Shown piece by piece: positions 24,075 to 30,935 of a stretch of DNA of 32,249 nucleotides. The first letter of the stretch is position 1; each line of letters opens with the position of its first letter. Below the pieces are notes generated by a model. The model was not told the DNA's origin. It saw only the letters and a list, made by a program, of their open reading frames with translations, and searched no databases. This DNA is from a virus. A program made the translations under genes and the position numbers. The stretch covers positions 1 to 32,249 of IMG/VR virus record IMGVR_UViG_3300020442_001191. The stretch is one strand, 5' to 3'.

Positions 24075-24327
24075 AGCACTTGAAGAACGCTATGAGTGGG
24101 AACAGAATATGGAACTCTACTCATTGCAGTACCTAATCAAATGTGAATACGAAATGAAAGTAATCACAAAATGTATAGGTGCAATAGAAGTGGCGTTGGA
24201 TTCGTGCGAGAGTAAACAGCTTTCGCAAAGTAATTTTGAACACATCACCACTTCTCTCGTCATACTTAAAGAACAAGCAAAGGGACTAGCTGATCTTTTA
24301 CGAAAGGAAAAGTATGATGTATTATAA
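24064..24327 (+). CDS. Hypothetical coiled-coil protein (TTG start)
   Basis: 87 residues. The first codon is TTG 24064 with AAGGAGGTG eight bases upstream, a strong site that decides the start; there is no ATG before residue 17. Helical and acidic (ALEERYEWEQNMELYSLQYL, LVILKEQAKGLADLLRKE). No family recognised. Its start lies within the end of the preceding gene. Confidence 0.65.
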   Translation: MAIEALEERYEWEQNMELYSLQYLIKCEYEMKVITKCIGAIEVALDSCESKQLSQSNFEHITTSLVILKEQAKGLADLLRKEKYDVL

Positions 24328-24363
24328 TATAATATAAATCTAATAAAAAACAAAGGAGTAAAA

Positions 24364-25224
24364 ATGTTAGATGATATTAAACAAGACTACGAGTTTCCAA
24401 CAGAAATGGTGGAACTTGAAGCACTAAACAGGACAGATAATTTTGGTAATCAAAACTATTCTGTACCTCCTGATATGGCAAGAGCGTGTGTTCGTACAGA
24501 TACCGGGCGAGTTCTTGGTATTCACGGCAGTAAATATAAACCTATCGCACACAAAGATGTTGTTGATAGAGTTATGCAAGGCGTTGAAAAAACAGGTATG
24601 CTTGACTACAAAACAGATATCAAAGTATTTGAAGGCGGCGCAAAGATGAGAGGATCTGTTACATTTGAGAATCTTGTCATTGAACCACAGAAAGATGATA
24701 TCATAAAGTTTCGTATCAACTTCTTCAACTCATATGACCAATCGTGGGCATTCGCAACTATATGTGATGGCTTACGCTTGTGGTGTATGAATGGTTGTAC
24801 AACACCTGTAAATGCTTCTACATTACGATTCAAACATACAACAAAAGTAAACATTCAGAGTATTGCAGATCGTGTCAAAACAGGTCTTGATCTCTTTCGT
24901 GATTCAAGTTTTGAGTATTATCAATGGGGTAAAACGCCTTTGGCTAATCATTCTGTTCAAAAGTTTTTAGAACAAACAATAGCTAAAACATTTAAGCGTT
25001 CTTCCAACTCAATACCATTCAATGTAACTAGAACAGAAACATTACTTGAAGGTTTTGATCGTGAGGCACGAACACTTGGTAAGACTAAATGGGCATTGTA
25101 CAATGCACTTACATATTGGTCTACTCATACTGATGGAGAGCGTGGACACGCTATTCGTAAGCGTAGAGAAGATGAAGTAGCTAAAGCATTAGGTTCTAAA
25201 CAATGGCAAGAACTTGTTGCATAA
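24364..25224 (+). CDS. DUF932 family protein
   Basis: 286 residues. RVLGIHGSKYKPIAHKDVVD, VFEGGAKMRGSVTF, FRINFFNSYDQSWAFATICD, GLRLWCMNGCTT and LRFKHTTKVNIQSIADRV follow the DUF932 pattern (phage/plasmid-like protein found beside recombination and replication genes). Function is not settled; association with recombination is usual, as here. AAAGGAG precedes ATG 24364, and an AT-rich stretch with a perfect TATAAT lies just upstream. Confidence 0.8.
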   Translation: MLDDIKQDYEFPTEMVELEALNRTDNFGNQNYSVPPDMARACVRTDTGRVLGIHGSKYKPIAHKDVVDRVMQGVEKTGMLDYKTDIKVFEGGAKMRGSVTFENLVIEPQKDDIIKFRINFFNSYDQSWAFATICDGLRLWCMNGCTTPVNASTLRFKHTTKVNIQSIADRVKTGLDLFRDSSFEYYQWGKTPLANHSVQKFLEQTIAKTFKRSSNSIPFNVTRTETLLEGFDREARTLGKTKWALYNALTYWSTHTDGERGHAIRKRREDEVAKALGSKQWQELVA

Positions 25225-25266
25225 TAGAATATTAATAGTATAATAGTAGTACGAAAGGAATACATT

Positions 25267-25479
25267 ATGCGAGAAGATCAAATCTTTGATGAAGTCGTTG
25301 CAAGACTTGGTGAATCTGAAACTATTCAGGAGTTCCGATATGCAGTACGACCATTCAAACCAACAATATTATCATCACCTCTATTTCCAAATGCAAAAGC
25401 AAGTAATGAACACGACGAAACATTTAATGCTATTACATTGGAAATGTGGAATGAATATTGGTATGAACAATATTGGTAA
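25267..25479 (+). CDS. 70-residue hypothetical protein
   Basis: Acidic, MREDQIFDEVVARLGESETI ... LEMWNEYWYEQYW; no family recognised. GAAAGGAATACATT before the ATG is a reasonable ribosome site. A TATAAT hexamer lies about 20 bases before the ATG with only a poor -35, so an internal promoter is possible but not supported. The stop is followed by a stem-loop region. Confidence 0.65.
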   Translation: MREDQIFDEVVARLGESETIQEFRYAVRPFKPTILSSPLFPNAKASNEHDETFNAITLEMWNEYWYEQYW

Positions 25480-25486
25480 GAATCAT

Positions 25487-25608
25487 ATGCAAGGTTTTTT
25501 TTCTATATTTATTTAGCCTTGCATTGATTAGGTTTAGCCGTACCTAGTTATGAGCAAACGGTGTCCTTTCAGGGCACTAGGATTCCCATAAAACTTGTTC
25601 TAGTGCCC
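25487..25608 (+). ncRNA. Second intergenic stem-loop cluster
   Basis: Three inverted repeats fill the 161-base gap: ATGCAAGG/CCTTGCAT (25,487-25,524) around a T-rich loop, TAGGT/ACCTA (25,529-25,546), and GGGCACTAG/CTAGTGCCC (25,572-25,608). CCTTGCA also occurs in the larger array near 23,224 and 23,317. No T-run follows the stems, so they are not ordinary terminators. Confidence 0.45.
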
Positions 25609-25640
25609 ATTATTAATCCATTAAAACAAAGGAGTATATT

Positions 25641-26021
25641 ATGGATAAATATAATGTTGAACTAAAATTTGATCGCAAGACTTTAAAGTTTGGTAAGTCG
25701 CCAAACACTTGCGAGTTTATTGATTTTCATTTAGACAATCCAAGAGTTTGGGATCTATACCTATCGTTTGCTACAGATATGGTTCATCTTGGACACAAAA
25801 GATTATCAAGTGAAATGCTAATCAATCGTGTTCGTTGGGAAACAATGGTAGATACAACGGATAAAAAATTCAAAATAAATAATAATCACAAACCATATTA
25901 TGCAAGGTTATTGCTATCTTTACCTAAGTTTAAGAACACAAAGTTTCTTGAAGTTAGACAAAGTTGTGCAGATGATTTATCATATTCCGAATGTGAAATT
26001 CTGATAAGTCCTTATGTATAA
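25641..26021 (+). CDS. Conserved phage protein of unknown function
   Basis: 126 residues. The pattern FIDFHLDNPRVWDLYLSFAT, then RLSSEMLINRVRWETMVDTT, FKINNNHKPYYARLLL resembles a protein widely present in phage early regions (FH..NP.V...F...A ... RWE...T....kinNNh.p.YaRl), often next to replication or Dam-like genes. No function is known to me. AAAGGAG precedes ATG 25641. Its end overlaps the XRE gene by eight bases. Confidence 0.7.
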   Translation: MDKYNVELKFDRKTLKFGKSPNTCEFIDFHLDNPRVWDLYLSFATDMVHLGHKRLSSEMLINRVRWETMVDTTDKKFKINNNHKPYYARLLLSLPKFKNTKFLEVRQSCADDLSYSECEILISPYV

Positions 26022-26493
26022 ATATGCAATCAAAGATTTGCAAGAACGCCGACAACATTTAGGTTTATCTTCTCAAGAAGTATCAGAGAAACTAGGTGTG
26101 TCGGATAGTCTTGTATCATTATGGGAGTGTGGTAAGAAGCAACCAAGCACTATAAATTTTTTTAATTGGTGTCAGGTGCTTGGCTTCAATATCATTTTGA
26201 ATGTTCACTTAACAAAAATACCAAAGGGATTTACACCTAGCTTTGACACTAAGCAATGGATTGTAGAAGAGTTTGGTGAAAGGTATAATTATGACAACGA
26301 ACTTAAAATCTTTATCAACCATTATCGGGCAAGTGGAACAACTAAGTCAGATTGGCAATATGCTTTCCGATCTTGGTTACTCCGTGCCAAGAAATTCACG
26401 ACCAATACAACTCAGACCTCCGCAGGTACTGAAGAACGCCGTGAACGAATACATAATGTCTTTGCTATTGGCGATAAAAAACGACAAGGTTGA
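26014..26493 (+). CDS. XRE-type HTH protein with DnaT/O-like C-terminal segment; replication initiator candidate
   Basis: 159 residues. Residues 8-45 (LGLSSQEVSEKLGVSDSLVS LWECGKKQPS) are a clear Cro/CI-type helix-turn-helix. Residues about 80-127 (ERYNYDNELKIFINHYRASG TTKSDWQYAFRSWLLRAKKF) match the end of phage O-type and DnaT-like replication proteins (F..Y....G...K.DW...fR.Wl.rA). I infer an initiator that binds origin DNA and recruits host helicase or loader; a plain repressor is the alternative. The last 67 residues overlap another gene in a different frame. Confidence 0.65.
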   Translation: MYKYAIKDLQERRQHLGLSSQEVSEKLGVSDSLVSLWECGKKQPSTINFFNWCQVLGFNIILNVHLTKIPKGFTPSFDTKQWIVEEFGERYNYDNELKIFINHYRASGTTKSDWQYAFRSWLLRAKKFTTNTTQTSAGTEERRERIHNVFAIGDKKRQG

Positions 26494-26896
26494 AGAGTAT
26501 ATAGGTACAGAAAAAGAAGCAATATTAAATTTACATAATCTAAACAATGTCTTATTAGATTGTAGAGATTATATGAAACCTGCTGACCCGAAGTATGTAG
26601 GCACAGCAATAGAAATGTGTGCCTCTACATTTGGGTGTGATGTACCTAATGAACTTGGTTTAAAAATATACAAAGATATCTTAGCAAAATATCCACAATG
26701 TATTATAGAACAATACACAATAGAACTAATCAAGACTTACAAGTACAGGAGGTTGCCTGTACCTGCAGACTTTCTTGCTATCTATGAACCACCATACGAA
26801 CACGGAATGTTGTTCATAGAAAATACATATTTAAAGACAAAAAAGTTTGCAAACATAGTACAAAAGTGCTATAAAATAAATACGAAAGGAGTATAA
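26291..26896 (+). CDS. Hypothetical protein overlapping the initiator gene; possible replication partner
   Basis: 201 residues from ATG 26291, chosen because AAAGGT lies seven bases upstream; GTG 26276 and TTG 26273 are upstream options and ATG 26456 a shorter one. No family is clear. The second half (ADPKYVGTAIEMCASTFGCD, LAKYPQCIIEQYTIELIKTY, RRLPVPADFLAIYEPP) recalls phage P- or DnaC-like loaders in which the last helices end with LP..aDFl. It is placed directly after the initiator candidate. A 203-base overlap is unusually long. Confidence 0.55.
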   Translation: MTTNLKSLSTIIGQVEQLSQIGNMLSDLGYSVPRNSRPIQLRPPQVLKNAVNEYIMSLLLAIKNDKVEEYIGTEKEAILNLHNLNNVLLDCRDYMKPADPKYVGTAIEMCASTFGCDVPNELGLKIYKDILAKYPQCIIEQYTIELIKTYKYRRLPVPADFLAIYEPPYEHGMLFIENTYLKTKKFANIVQKCYKINTKGV

Positions 26897-26897
26897 T

Positions 26898-27707
26898 ATG
26901 CAACCAAAGAAAAAAGTAGAACGACCAAAAACACTTGGTGGTTCAGATGCAGTTCGCATTATGGAAGGTGATTGGCACACACTCTGGCTAGAAAAGACAG
27001 GGCGTCAAGAACCTGCCAACTTGGATCGGGTGTTACCTGTTCAAATCGGCATTGTTACAGAAGAATTAAACAAGCAATGGTTTGCACAGGAAACAGGACA
27101 TAAACTATTATCAGCTAGTAATCAACACGAGTTCACAGATGGATTTCGCCACGCTAGTCTTGATGGAATGGTAAATGTTAGTGACAAAATTTGTGTCCTA
27201 GAGTGTAAGCATACCAATGCCAACAACACTTTAGAGAATGTTATACGAAAATATATGCCTCAGCTACAGCATTATATGCAAGTTGCAATGATGGATAGAG
27301 CGTACCTCTCAGTAATTTTTGGTAATATGAGATACGAATGGTGTGAAATAACATACGATAATGAATATATAAAAATGCTTTACGAAATGGAAGATACCTT
27401 TTGGAAGCATCACATAATTAAAGATAAAGAACCAGAGAATATTAAAGCAGAAAAATTAATAAATAATTATACAGATAATATAAAAGTCAACGATATGATT
27501 CGTATAGATATGGAGAAGAACAATGAGTTTGTAGCTAATGCACATACTTGGCGTGAAACGAAAATTCCATACGATCAACACCGAGCAGTTGGTAAGGTAT
27601 TGAAAGAACTAATACCTGCCAACTGTCGTCTTGCTGAAGGTGGTGGTATCAAGATATCAAGAACAAAAGCAGGACACCTAACCATCAAAGAAAACAAAGG
27701 AGGTTAA
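26898..27707 (+). CDS. YqaJ-type viral recombinase/exonuclease
   Basis: 269 residues. TLGGSDAVRIMEG at 12-24 is the family opening. Glu55 (IGIVTEELNKQWF), Asp89 (HASLDGMV) and Glu102-x-Lys104 (VLECKHTN) form the PD-(D/E)XK metal site, and YMPQLQHYMQVAMMDRAYLS is the usual following helix. It resects double-strand ends 5' to 3' and works with an annealing protein, probably the next gene, in Red-like recombination. GAAAGGAG precedes ATG. Confidence 0.85.
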   Translation: MQPKKKVERPKTLGGSDAVRIMEGDWHTLWLEKTGRQEPANLDRVLPVQIGIVTEELNKQWFAQETGHKLLSASNQHEFTDGFRHASLDGMVNVSDKICVLECKHTNANNTLENVIRKYMPQLQHYMQVAMMDRAYLSVIFGNMRYEWCEITYDNEYIKMLYEMEDTFWKHHIIKDKEPENIKAEKLINNYTDNIKVNDMIRIDMEKNNEFVANAHTWRETKIPYDQHRAVGKVLKELIPANCRLAEGGGIKISRTKAGHLTIKENKGG

Positions 27708-27708
27708 T

Positions 27709-28299
27709 ATGATGGCTAATATAGAACCAAGGGTAAAGAAGATACTTGCAGAGTATGATCTTAAACCCGAACACGCTTTGTGGGAACTCAAACGAGGTGG
27801 CAAAGCAACACTAATTATGTTGCATAAATATTGCGAACTTGTTGGAGCTAAAGCAGGTATTGTTATTGATGACATACTTGAGGTAGAAACTAATTCTGCA
27901 CAAGGTATAGCAGTAGTAAAATGCTATGCTCACAATGACAAAATGAAAGTCATTACCTACGGAGAAGCTAGTCCTAAAAATAGTAAGGTTGCTTATCCAT
28001 ATGCAATGGCTGAAAAGAGAGCAGTAGATAGAGCCATTCTCAAACTTGTTGGATTGCACGGCTTTGTGTATTCAGAAGATGAGTTTGATACTACAGACCA
28101 AAAGATTGGATCTGCAGATGATGACGCTATCAAAACATTTCTTACTAATATTGAAGGTAGCAAAACAATAAAACAAGCTACAGGATATTATGAAATGGCT
28201 AAAGTAAACATAGCTAAAGCCAAGAAGTCCAATCCGGGATTGTACCAAATGGCAGTAGCTAAATATGAATCTAAGCGAAAGGAACTACAAAGTGTATAA
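27709..28299 (+). CDS. Probable single-strand annealing protein (ERF/Rad52-like)
   Basis: 196 residues. The conserved block YGEASPKNSKVAYPYAMAEK, RAVDRAILKLVGLHGFVYSE DE resembles the core of ERF/Sak-type phage annealing proteins, where a Gly/Ala/Tyr segment precedes KR..DR.il...G. Lying between a YqaJ exonuclease and SSB strengthens the call; the exact superfamily is uncertain. It begins MM behind AAAGGAGG, so ATG 27712 is equally possible. Its end overlaps the SSB start by eight bases. Confidence 0.6.
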   Translation: MMANIEPRVKKILAEYDLKPEHALWELKRGGKATLIMLHKYCELVGAKAGIVIDDILEVETNSAQGIAVVKCYAHNDKMKVITYGEASPKNSKVAYPYAMAEKRAVDRAILKLVGLHGFVYSEDEFDTTDQKIGSADDDAIKTFLTNIEGSKTIKQATGYYEMAKVNIAKAKKSNPGLYQMAVAKYESKRKELQSV

Positions 28300-28705
28300 C
28301 AAGATTCAAATCATAGGTAATCTTGGTGCTGACCCCGAAATCAAACAAACGGGGGCAGGCACTAATTATGCCTTATTGTCAGTAGCTACAAACAGAGTAG
28401 TGAAAGGCGAAAAAGAAACCGAGTGGCACAAGTGTGTTGTTTGGGACGATAAAATTGCAGACATCTTAGCTAAATATACTAAGAAAGGAAGCAGAGTTTT
28501 ATTGGAGGGTAGACTTACATACAGAAAATGGCAAACCGAATCGGGCGAAGAGAGAATAAAAGCCGAGATTCACTTAGACAGATTTAATTCAGAAATGAAG
28601 TTGATGGATTCCAAGTCTGATGGTGTGCCAATGTCTGCACCTACAGAACAGCCAAAGCCAATGGCTGACATAGGTGAAATCATTGATGACGACATTCCAT
28701 TGTAA
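28292..28705 (+). CDS. ssb: Single-stranded DNA-binding protein
   Basis: 137 residues with GTG 28292 as start: YNKIQIIGNLGADPEIKQTG matches bacterial SSB position 1, and AAAGGA lies upstream; a longer in-frame start at 28265 adds a non-SSB extension. The OB fold continues with LLSVATNR, TEWHKCVVWDDKIADILAKY and GSRVLLEGRLTYRKWQ. The acidic tail ends IDDDIPL, close to the DDDIPF tip that binds host replication and repair proteins. It coats ssDNA in replication and recombination. Confidence 0.95.
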   Translation: MYNKIQIIGNLGADPEIKQTGAGTNYALLSVATNRVVKGEKETEWHKCVVWDDKIADILAKYTKKGSRVLLEGRLTYRKWQTESGEERIKAEIHLDRFNSEMKLMDSKSDGVPMSAPTEQPKPMADIGEIIDDDIPL

Positions 28706-28920
28706 TGTTTAAAGTATGGATCGTAACCTTGTGGATTGCATATGACGGACAACTGTATGTTAAGTATGCTCTGCCATTGCAACACAAGTGCGATATATTT
28801 ACTTGGTGGAGTGTAAAGGAACAGTACCTACACACTCCACTAGACATTGTTGCAATGAAATGTACTAGAGTTAAAGACTTTAGAATAGATAAAAGGATAT
28901 TTAATTATGACAAAAAATGA
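28705..28920 (+). CDS. 71-residue hypothetical protein
   Basis: MFKVWIVTLWIAYDGQLYVK ... IFTWWSVKEQYLHTPLDIVA; no family. ATG shares one base with the SSB stop (TAATG) and the end overlaps the LexA-like gene by 14 bases, so it is part of the operon. The start is mildly hydrophobic but not a clear membrane helix. Confidence 0.6.
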   Translation: MFKVWIVTLWIAYDGQLYVKYALPLQHKCDIFTWWSVKEQYLHTPLDIVAMKCTRVKDFRIDKRIFNYDKK

Positions 28921-29104
28921 AGCACGAGTATTTAAATTTGTCAGCGATTTTCTTATGATGTATGGATATAGTCCTTCATATAAAGAAATTGCAGAACAAC
29001 TAACCTTTGCCTCACCTTCACAAGCACACAAGATTTGTATGCAGTTGGTAAAGAAAGAAAAATTAATTAAGGGAGTTGGTGCCAGAAACTTGGAGGTAAG
29101 ATGA
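28907..29104 (+). CDS. Stand-alone LexA-type DNA-binding domain
   Basis: 65 residues covering only the LexA winged-helix: FKFVSDFLMMYGYSPSYKEI, AEQLTFASPSQAHKICMQLV, KKEKLI matches F....G.sPs..EIa..L...S.......L..L..k..i. The autocleavage peptidase domain is absent, so the protein cannot be inactivated by RecA in the usual way. Likely a transcription regulator of phage or host SOS-type sites (inference). Confidence 0.75.
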   Translation: MTKNEARVFKFVSDFLMMYGYSPSYKEIAEQLTFASPSQAHKICMQLVKKEKLIKGVGARNLEVR

Positions 29105-29319
29105 TTGATAAGATAGAACCAATTACGAAATTAAAACAAGATAGAACTGCACAACTAATTGCAGAATTATATTGGGATCACGATAGATTATCTAATGGTG
29201 GAAGAGAAACCCTTGATAAGTTAGCAAGAATGTGGGGTGTACCTACAGAAGAAGATATGCAAGGAGCAGATTCGCACATTGATGATTTGCCATCTGATAC
29301 GGAGAGAAAAGATGGGTAA
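29101..29319 (+). CDS. 72-residue acidic hypothetical protein
   Basis: KLKQDRTAQLIAELYWDHDR, GRETLDKLARMWGVP, end DDLPSDTERKDG; no family recognised. ATGA overlap with the upstream stop and GGAGGTAAG before the ATG support translation. Its end overlaps the nuclease gene by eight bases. Confidence 0.65.
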   Translation: MIDKIEPITKLKQDRTAQLIAELYWDHDRLSNGGRETLDKLARMWGVPTEEDMQGADSHIDDLPSDTERKDG

Positions 29320-29635
29320 ATTTAGCAAAAGCAAAGGATACAGAGTAGAAGCGAAACTTGTAAAAGAGTTTGTTAAGCACGGAATAAAAGCAAGACGACA
29401 ACCAATGAGCGGAGCAATACCGGATTTCCCTTACGATATAGAAATAAGACAAGAACCTTGGCACAAACTAAGTGTAGAAGTAAAGGCAAGAAAAGACGGA
29501 GCAGGATTTAAAACGCTAGAAAGATGGAAAGCAGGAGCAGATTTACTGTGCCTACATAGAGATCACGGCACAACAATGGTATGTTTAGACTTGCCTTTAT
29601 TTATAGATATATTAAAAGAGAGTAAAAATGATTAA
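29312..29635 (+). CDS. Holliday-junction-resolvase-like PD-(D/E)XK nuclease
   Basis: 107 residues from ATG 29312, which has GGAGAG upstream; the longer frame from 29237 reads through the previous gene and is rejected. KGYRVEAKLVKEFVKHGIKA, RRQPMSGAIPDFPYDIEI and LSVEVKARKDG supply Glu13, Asp42 and Glu56-x-Lys58, as in archaeal Hjc-like and related phage nucleases; ERWKAGADLLCLHRDHG is typical of the end. It would resolve recombination intermediates made by the YqaJ/annealing/SSB set. Confidence 0.75.
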   Translation: MGKFSKSKGYRVEAKLVKEFVKHGIKARRQPMSGAIPDFPYDIEIRQEPWHKLSVEVKARKDGAGFKTLERWKAGADLLCLHRDHGTTMVCLDLPLFIDILKESKND

Positions 29636-29861
29636 AAGAATAGTAAAAGATGAATGGGAAGATGTTCATAGCCAACTTAGAGTGAAATGGGAAGATTATG
29701 AATACCATTTTAGAAAGAAATGGAAGAAGATGTCAAAAAAACAAAAGAGAGAATATATAAACAAATTTATTCCAGAATTACCTAAAGAAAAATATTCAAA
29801 AGAATTACGAAAATATGTAACAGAATCAATTATTAGAGATTATGATGCACAAAATAAATGA
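29628..29861 (+). CDS. 77-residue basic hypothetical protein
   Basis: Lys/Glu/Tyr/Trp-rich and helical (DEWEDVHSQLRVKWEDYEYH, FRKKWKKMSKKQKREYINKF). No family. Overlaps the nuclease gene by eight bases at its start and the last early gene by 20 at its end. Confidence 0.6.
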   Translation: MIKRIVKDEWEDVHSQLRVKWEDYEYHFRKKWKKMSKKQKREYINKFIPELPKEKYSKELRKYVTESIIRDYDAQNK

Positions 29862-29976
29862 TGAAGGTGAAATCGTAGACAAAGATGGAGTGCCAATCAA
29901 AGATCACCGAGGACAAGTTATAGTTGTACCACTAGAATATCGGTATCATTACCAACATTATTTAGAAGATGATTAG
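29842..29976 (+). CDS. 44-residue last early gene
   Basis: Frame MMHKINDEGEIVDKDGVPIK ... VIVVPLEYRYHYQHYLEDD; the second ATG (29845) may be the start. KINDEGEIVDKDGVPIKDHRG looks like a beta-hairpin surface motif. No family known. It ends two bases before the converging late gene's stop. Confidence 0.55.
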   Translation: MMHKINDEGEIVDKDGVPIKDHRGQVIVVPLEYRYHYQHYLEDD

Positions 29977-29977
29977 C

Positions 29978-30109
29978 TTATAGGTAGAATAAAAGTAGAA
30001 TTAGTCCTACAACGCCTATAGCTGAGTACAGAGGGTACTTTGCGATTTGGAGTATAATCTTACCCCAAACCTTACCACATACCCTTCTAGCCTTCTCTAT
30101 GCCTGACAT
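29978..30109 (-). CDS. 43-residue membrane protein
   Basis: The frame reads MSGIEKARRVCGKVWGKIIL, QIAKYPLYSAIGVVGLILLL FYL. A strong GGAGG lies seven bases before the ATG. Basic N-terminus and one C-terminal membrane helix (about 29-43). It follows the holin gene, so a holin regulator or lysis accessory is possible (inference from position). Confidence 0.65.
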   Translation of the reverse strand: MSGIEKARRVCGKVWGKIILQIAKYPLYSAIGVVGLILLLFYL

Positions 30110-30129
30110 TTTTGCCTCCAAGTAATCTA

Positions 30130-30516
30130 TTATGGTTTTTTGTTTTTGTTTTGCCATTGTTGTCCAATTTTCTCTGCACTACGCCCAACAGTATAACCAC
30201 CAACACCAATCATTATAATATCTAGTAGTGAATTTTGCACAGACTCAGGAATGTTTGGTGCTGTAAATCCAAACCAATGTGCTACCATTAATCCTGCAAA
30301 GAGTAACATCATTATAGGACGCCAACTTCTTTGCAACCAAGTACCTTGTGCTTCTAATTGTATTACAGTAGCGGCGGCCTCTATTTCTTTAAGATCGCCT
30401 GTAATAATTTTATGCTGTAACTCAGCTTTGATTTTTTCTTTTTCTGCTTTAGATGTAATTACTTTATCTACAGTAGAAAATATTGATTTTGCTATGGGTG
30501 CAAGTAAGGGTAACAT
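30130..30516 (-). CDS. Holin of the three-TM / GTA type
   Basis: 128 residues. STVDKVITSKAEKEKIKAEL followed by a helix, then WLQRSWRPIMMLLFAGLMVA (about 60-79) and LLDIIMIGVGGYTVGRSAEK (about 97-116) matches the GTA_holin_3TM family. The family pattern D.vIpdk.e..k...el ... eaq.sWl...WRP is clear. It makes membrane holes to release the endolysin gene product encoded just upstream. Two TM segments are evident; a third may be the weak N-terminal one. Confidence 0.8.
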   Translation of the reverse strand: MLPLLAPIAKSIFSTVDKVITSKAEKEKIKAELQHKIITGDLKEIEAAATVIQLEAQGTWLQRSWRPIMMLLFAGLMVAHWFGFTAPNIPESVQNSLLDIIMIGVGGYTVGRSAEKIGQQWQNKNKKP

Positions 30517-30524
30517 TCTATCTC

Positions 30525-30935
30525 CTATATAACATTATTATAAAATAGATGTTCACCATATTCACACACAGGACGAACATCATATGACCATTTAGGTTTG
30601 ACAGCTTTAGTATGATAATGAGTAGAGTTTTGTGTATTGTCTGCAATTTTACCAGACACAACAAGAAACGCTATGCCAAGCATTTTTATATACAATGGAT
30701 CAACCATACTTAACTCTTGCATTTTTTCTCTATTAGGATCTCCCTCATTCCAACAGCTAAACTGCCATTCTTTTAAACATACTTCTTTATGAGTTTTGCC
30801 ATACCATCTTCTAGCATTTACTCTGTTATTAATAACATTAGCTACACCAATCTGACCATCAGTATCACAGCCACGACACTCACCCCACATTGTCCGAGCC
30901 ATTGTATCTAAATCTTCAAAGTTTACTTCAATCAT
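30525..30935 (-). CDS. Endolysin, SleB-type cell wall hydrolase
   Basis: 136 residues. LDTMARTMWGECRGCDTDGQ, IGVANVINNRVNARRWYGKT and EVCLKEWQFSCWNEGDPNRE match the SleB/Hydrolase_2 family; Glu19 in WGE is the probable catalytic residue. It cleaves peptidoglycan, as in many alphaproteobacterial phages. No signal peptide, so it depends on the holin next to it. ATGA overlap with the upstream gene. Confidence 0.88.
   Translation of the reverse strand: MIEVNFEDLDTMARTMWGECRGCDTDGQIGVANVINNRVNARRWYGKTHKEVCLKEWQFSCWNEGDPNREKMQELSMVDPLYIKMLGIAFLVVSGKIADNTQNSTHYHTKAVKPKWSYDVRPVCEYGEHLFYNNVI

Noticed and set aside
23094-25608. CRISPR-like array in the hairpin regions
   Set aside because: The repeats are inverted pairs of different sequences with irregular spacing, not regular direct repeats with spacers.
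28265-28291. Longer start for SSB
   Set aside because: SSB similarity begins at YNKIQIIGNLG; GTG 28292 has its own AAAGGA site and a short overlap with the upstream gene.
29237-29311. Longer start for the resolvase-like nuclease
   Set aside because: The extension overlaps the upstream gene in another frame and has no nuclease similarity; ATG 29312 follows GGAGAG.
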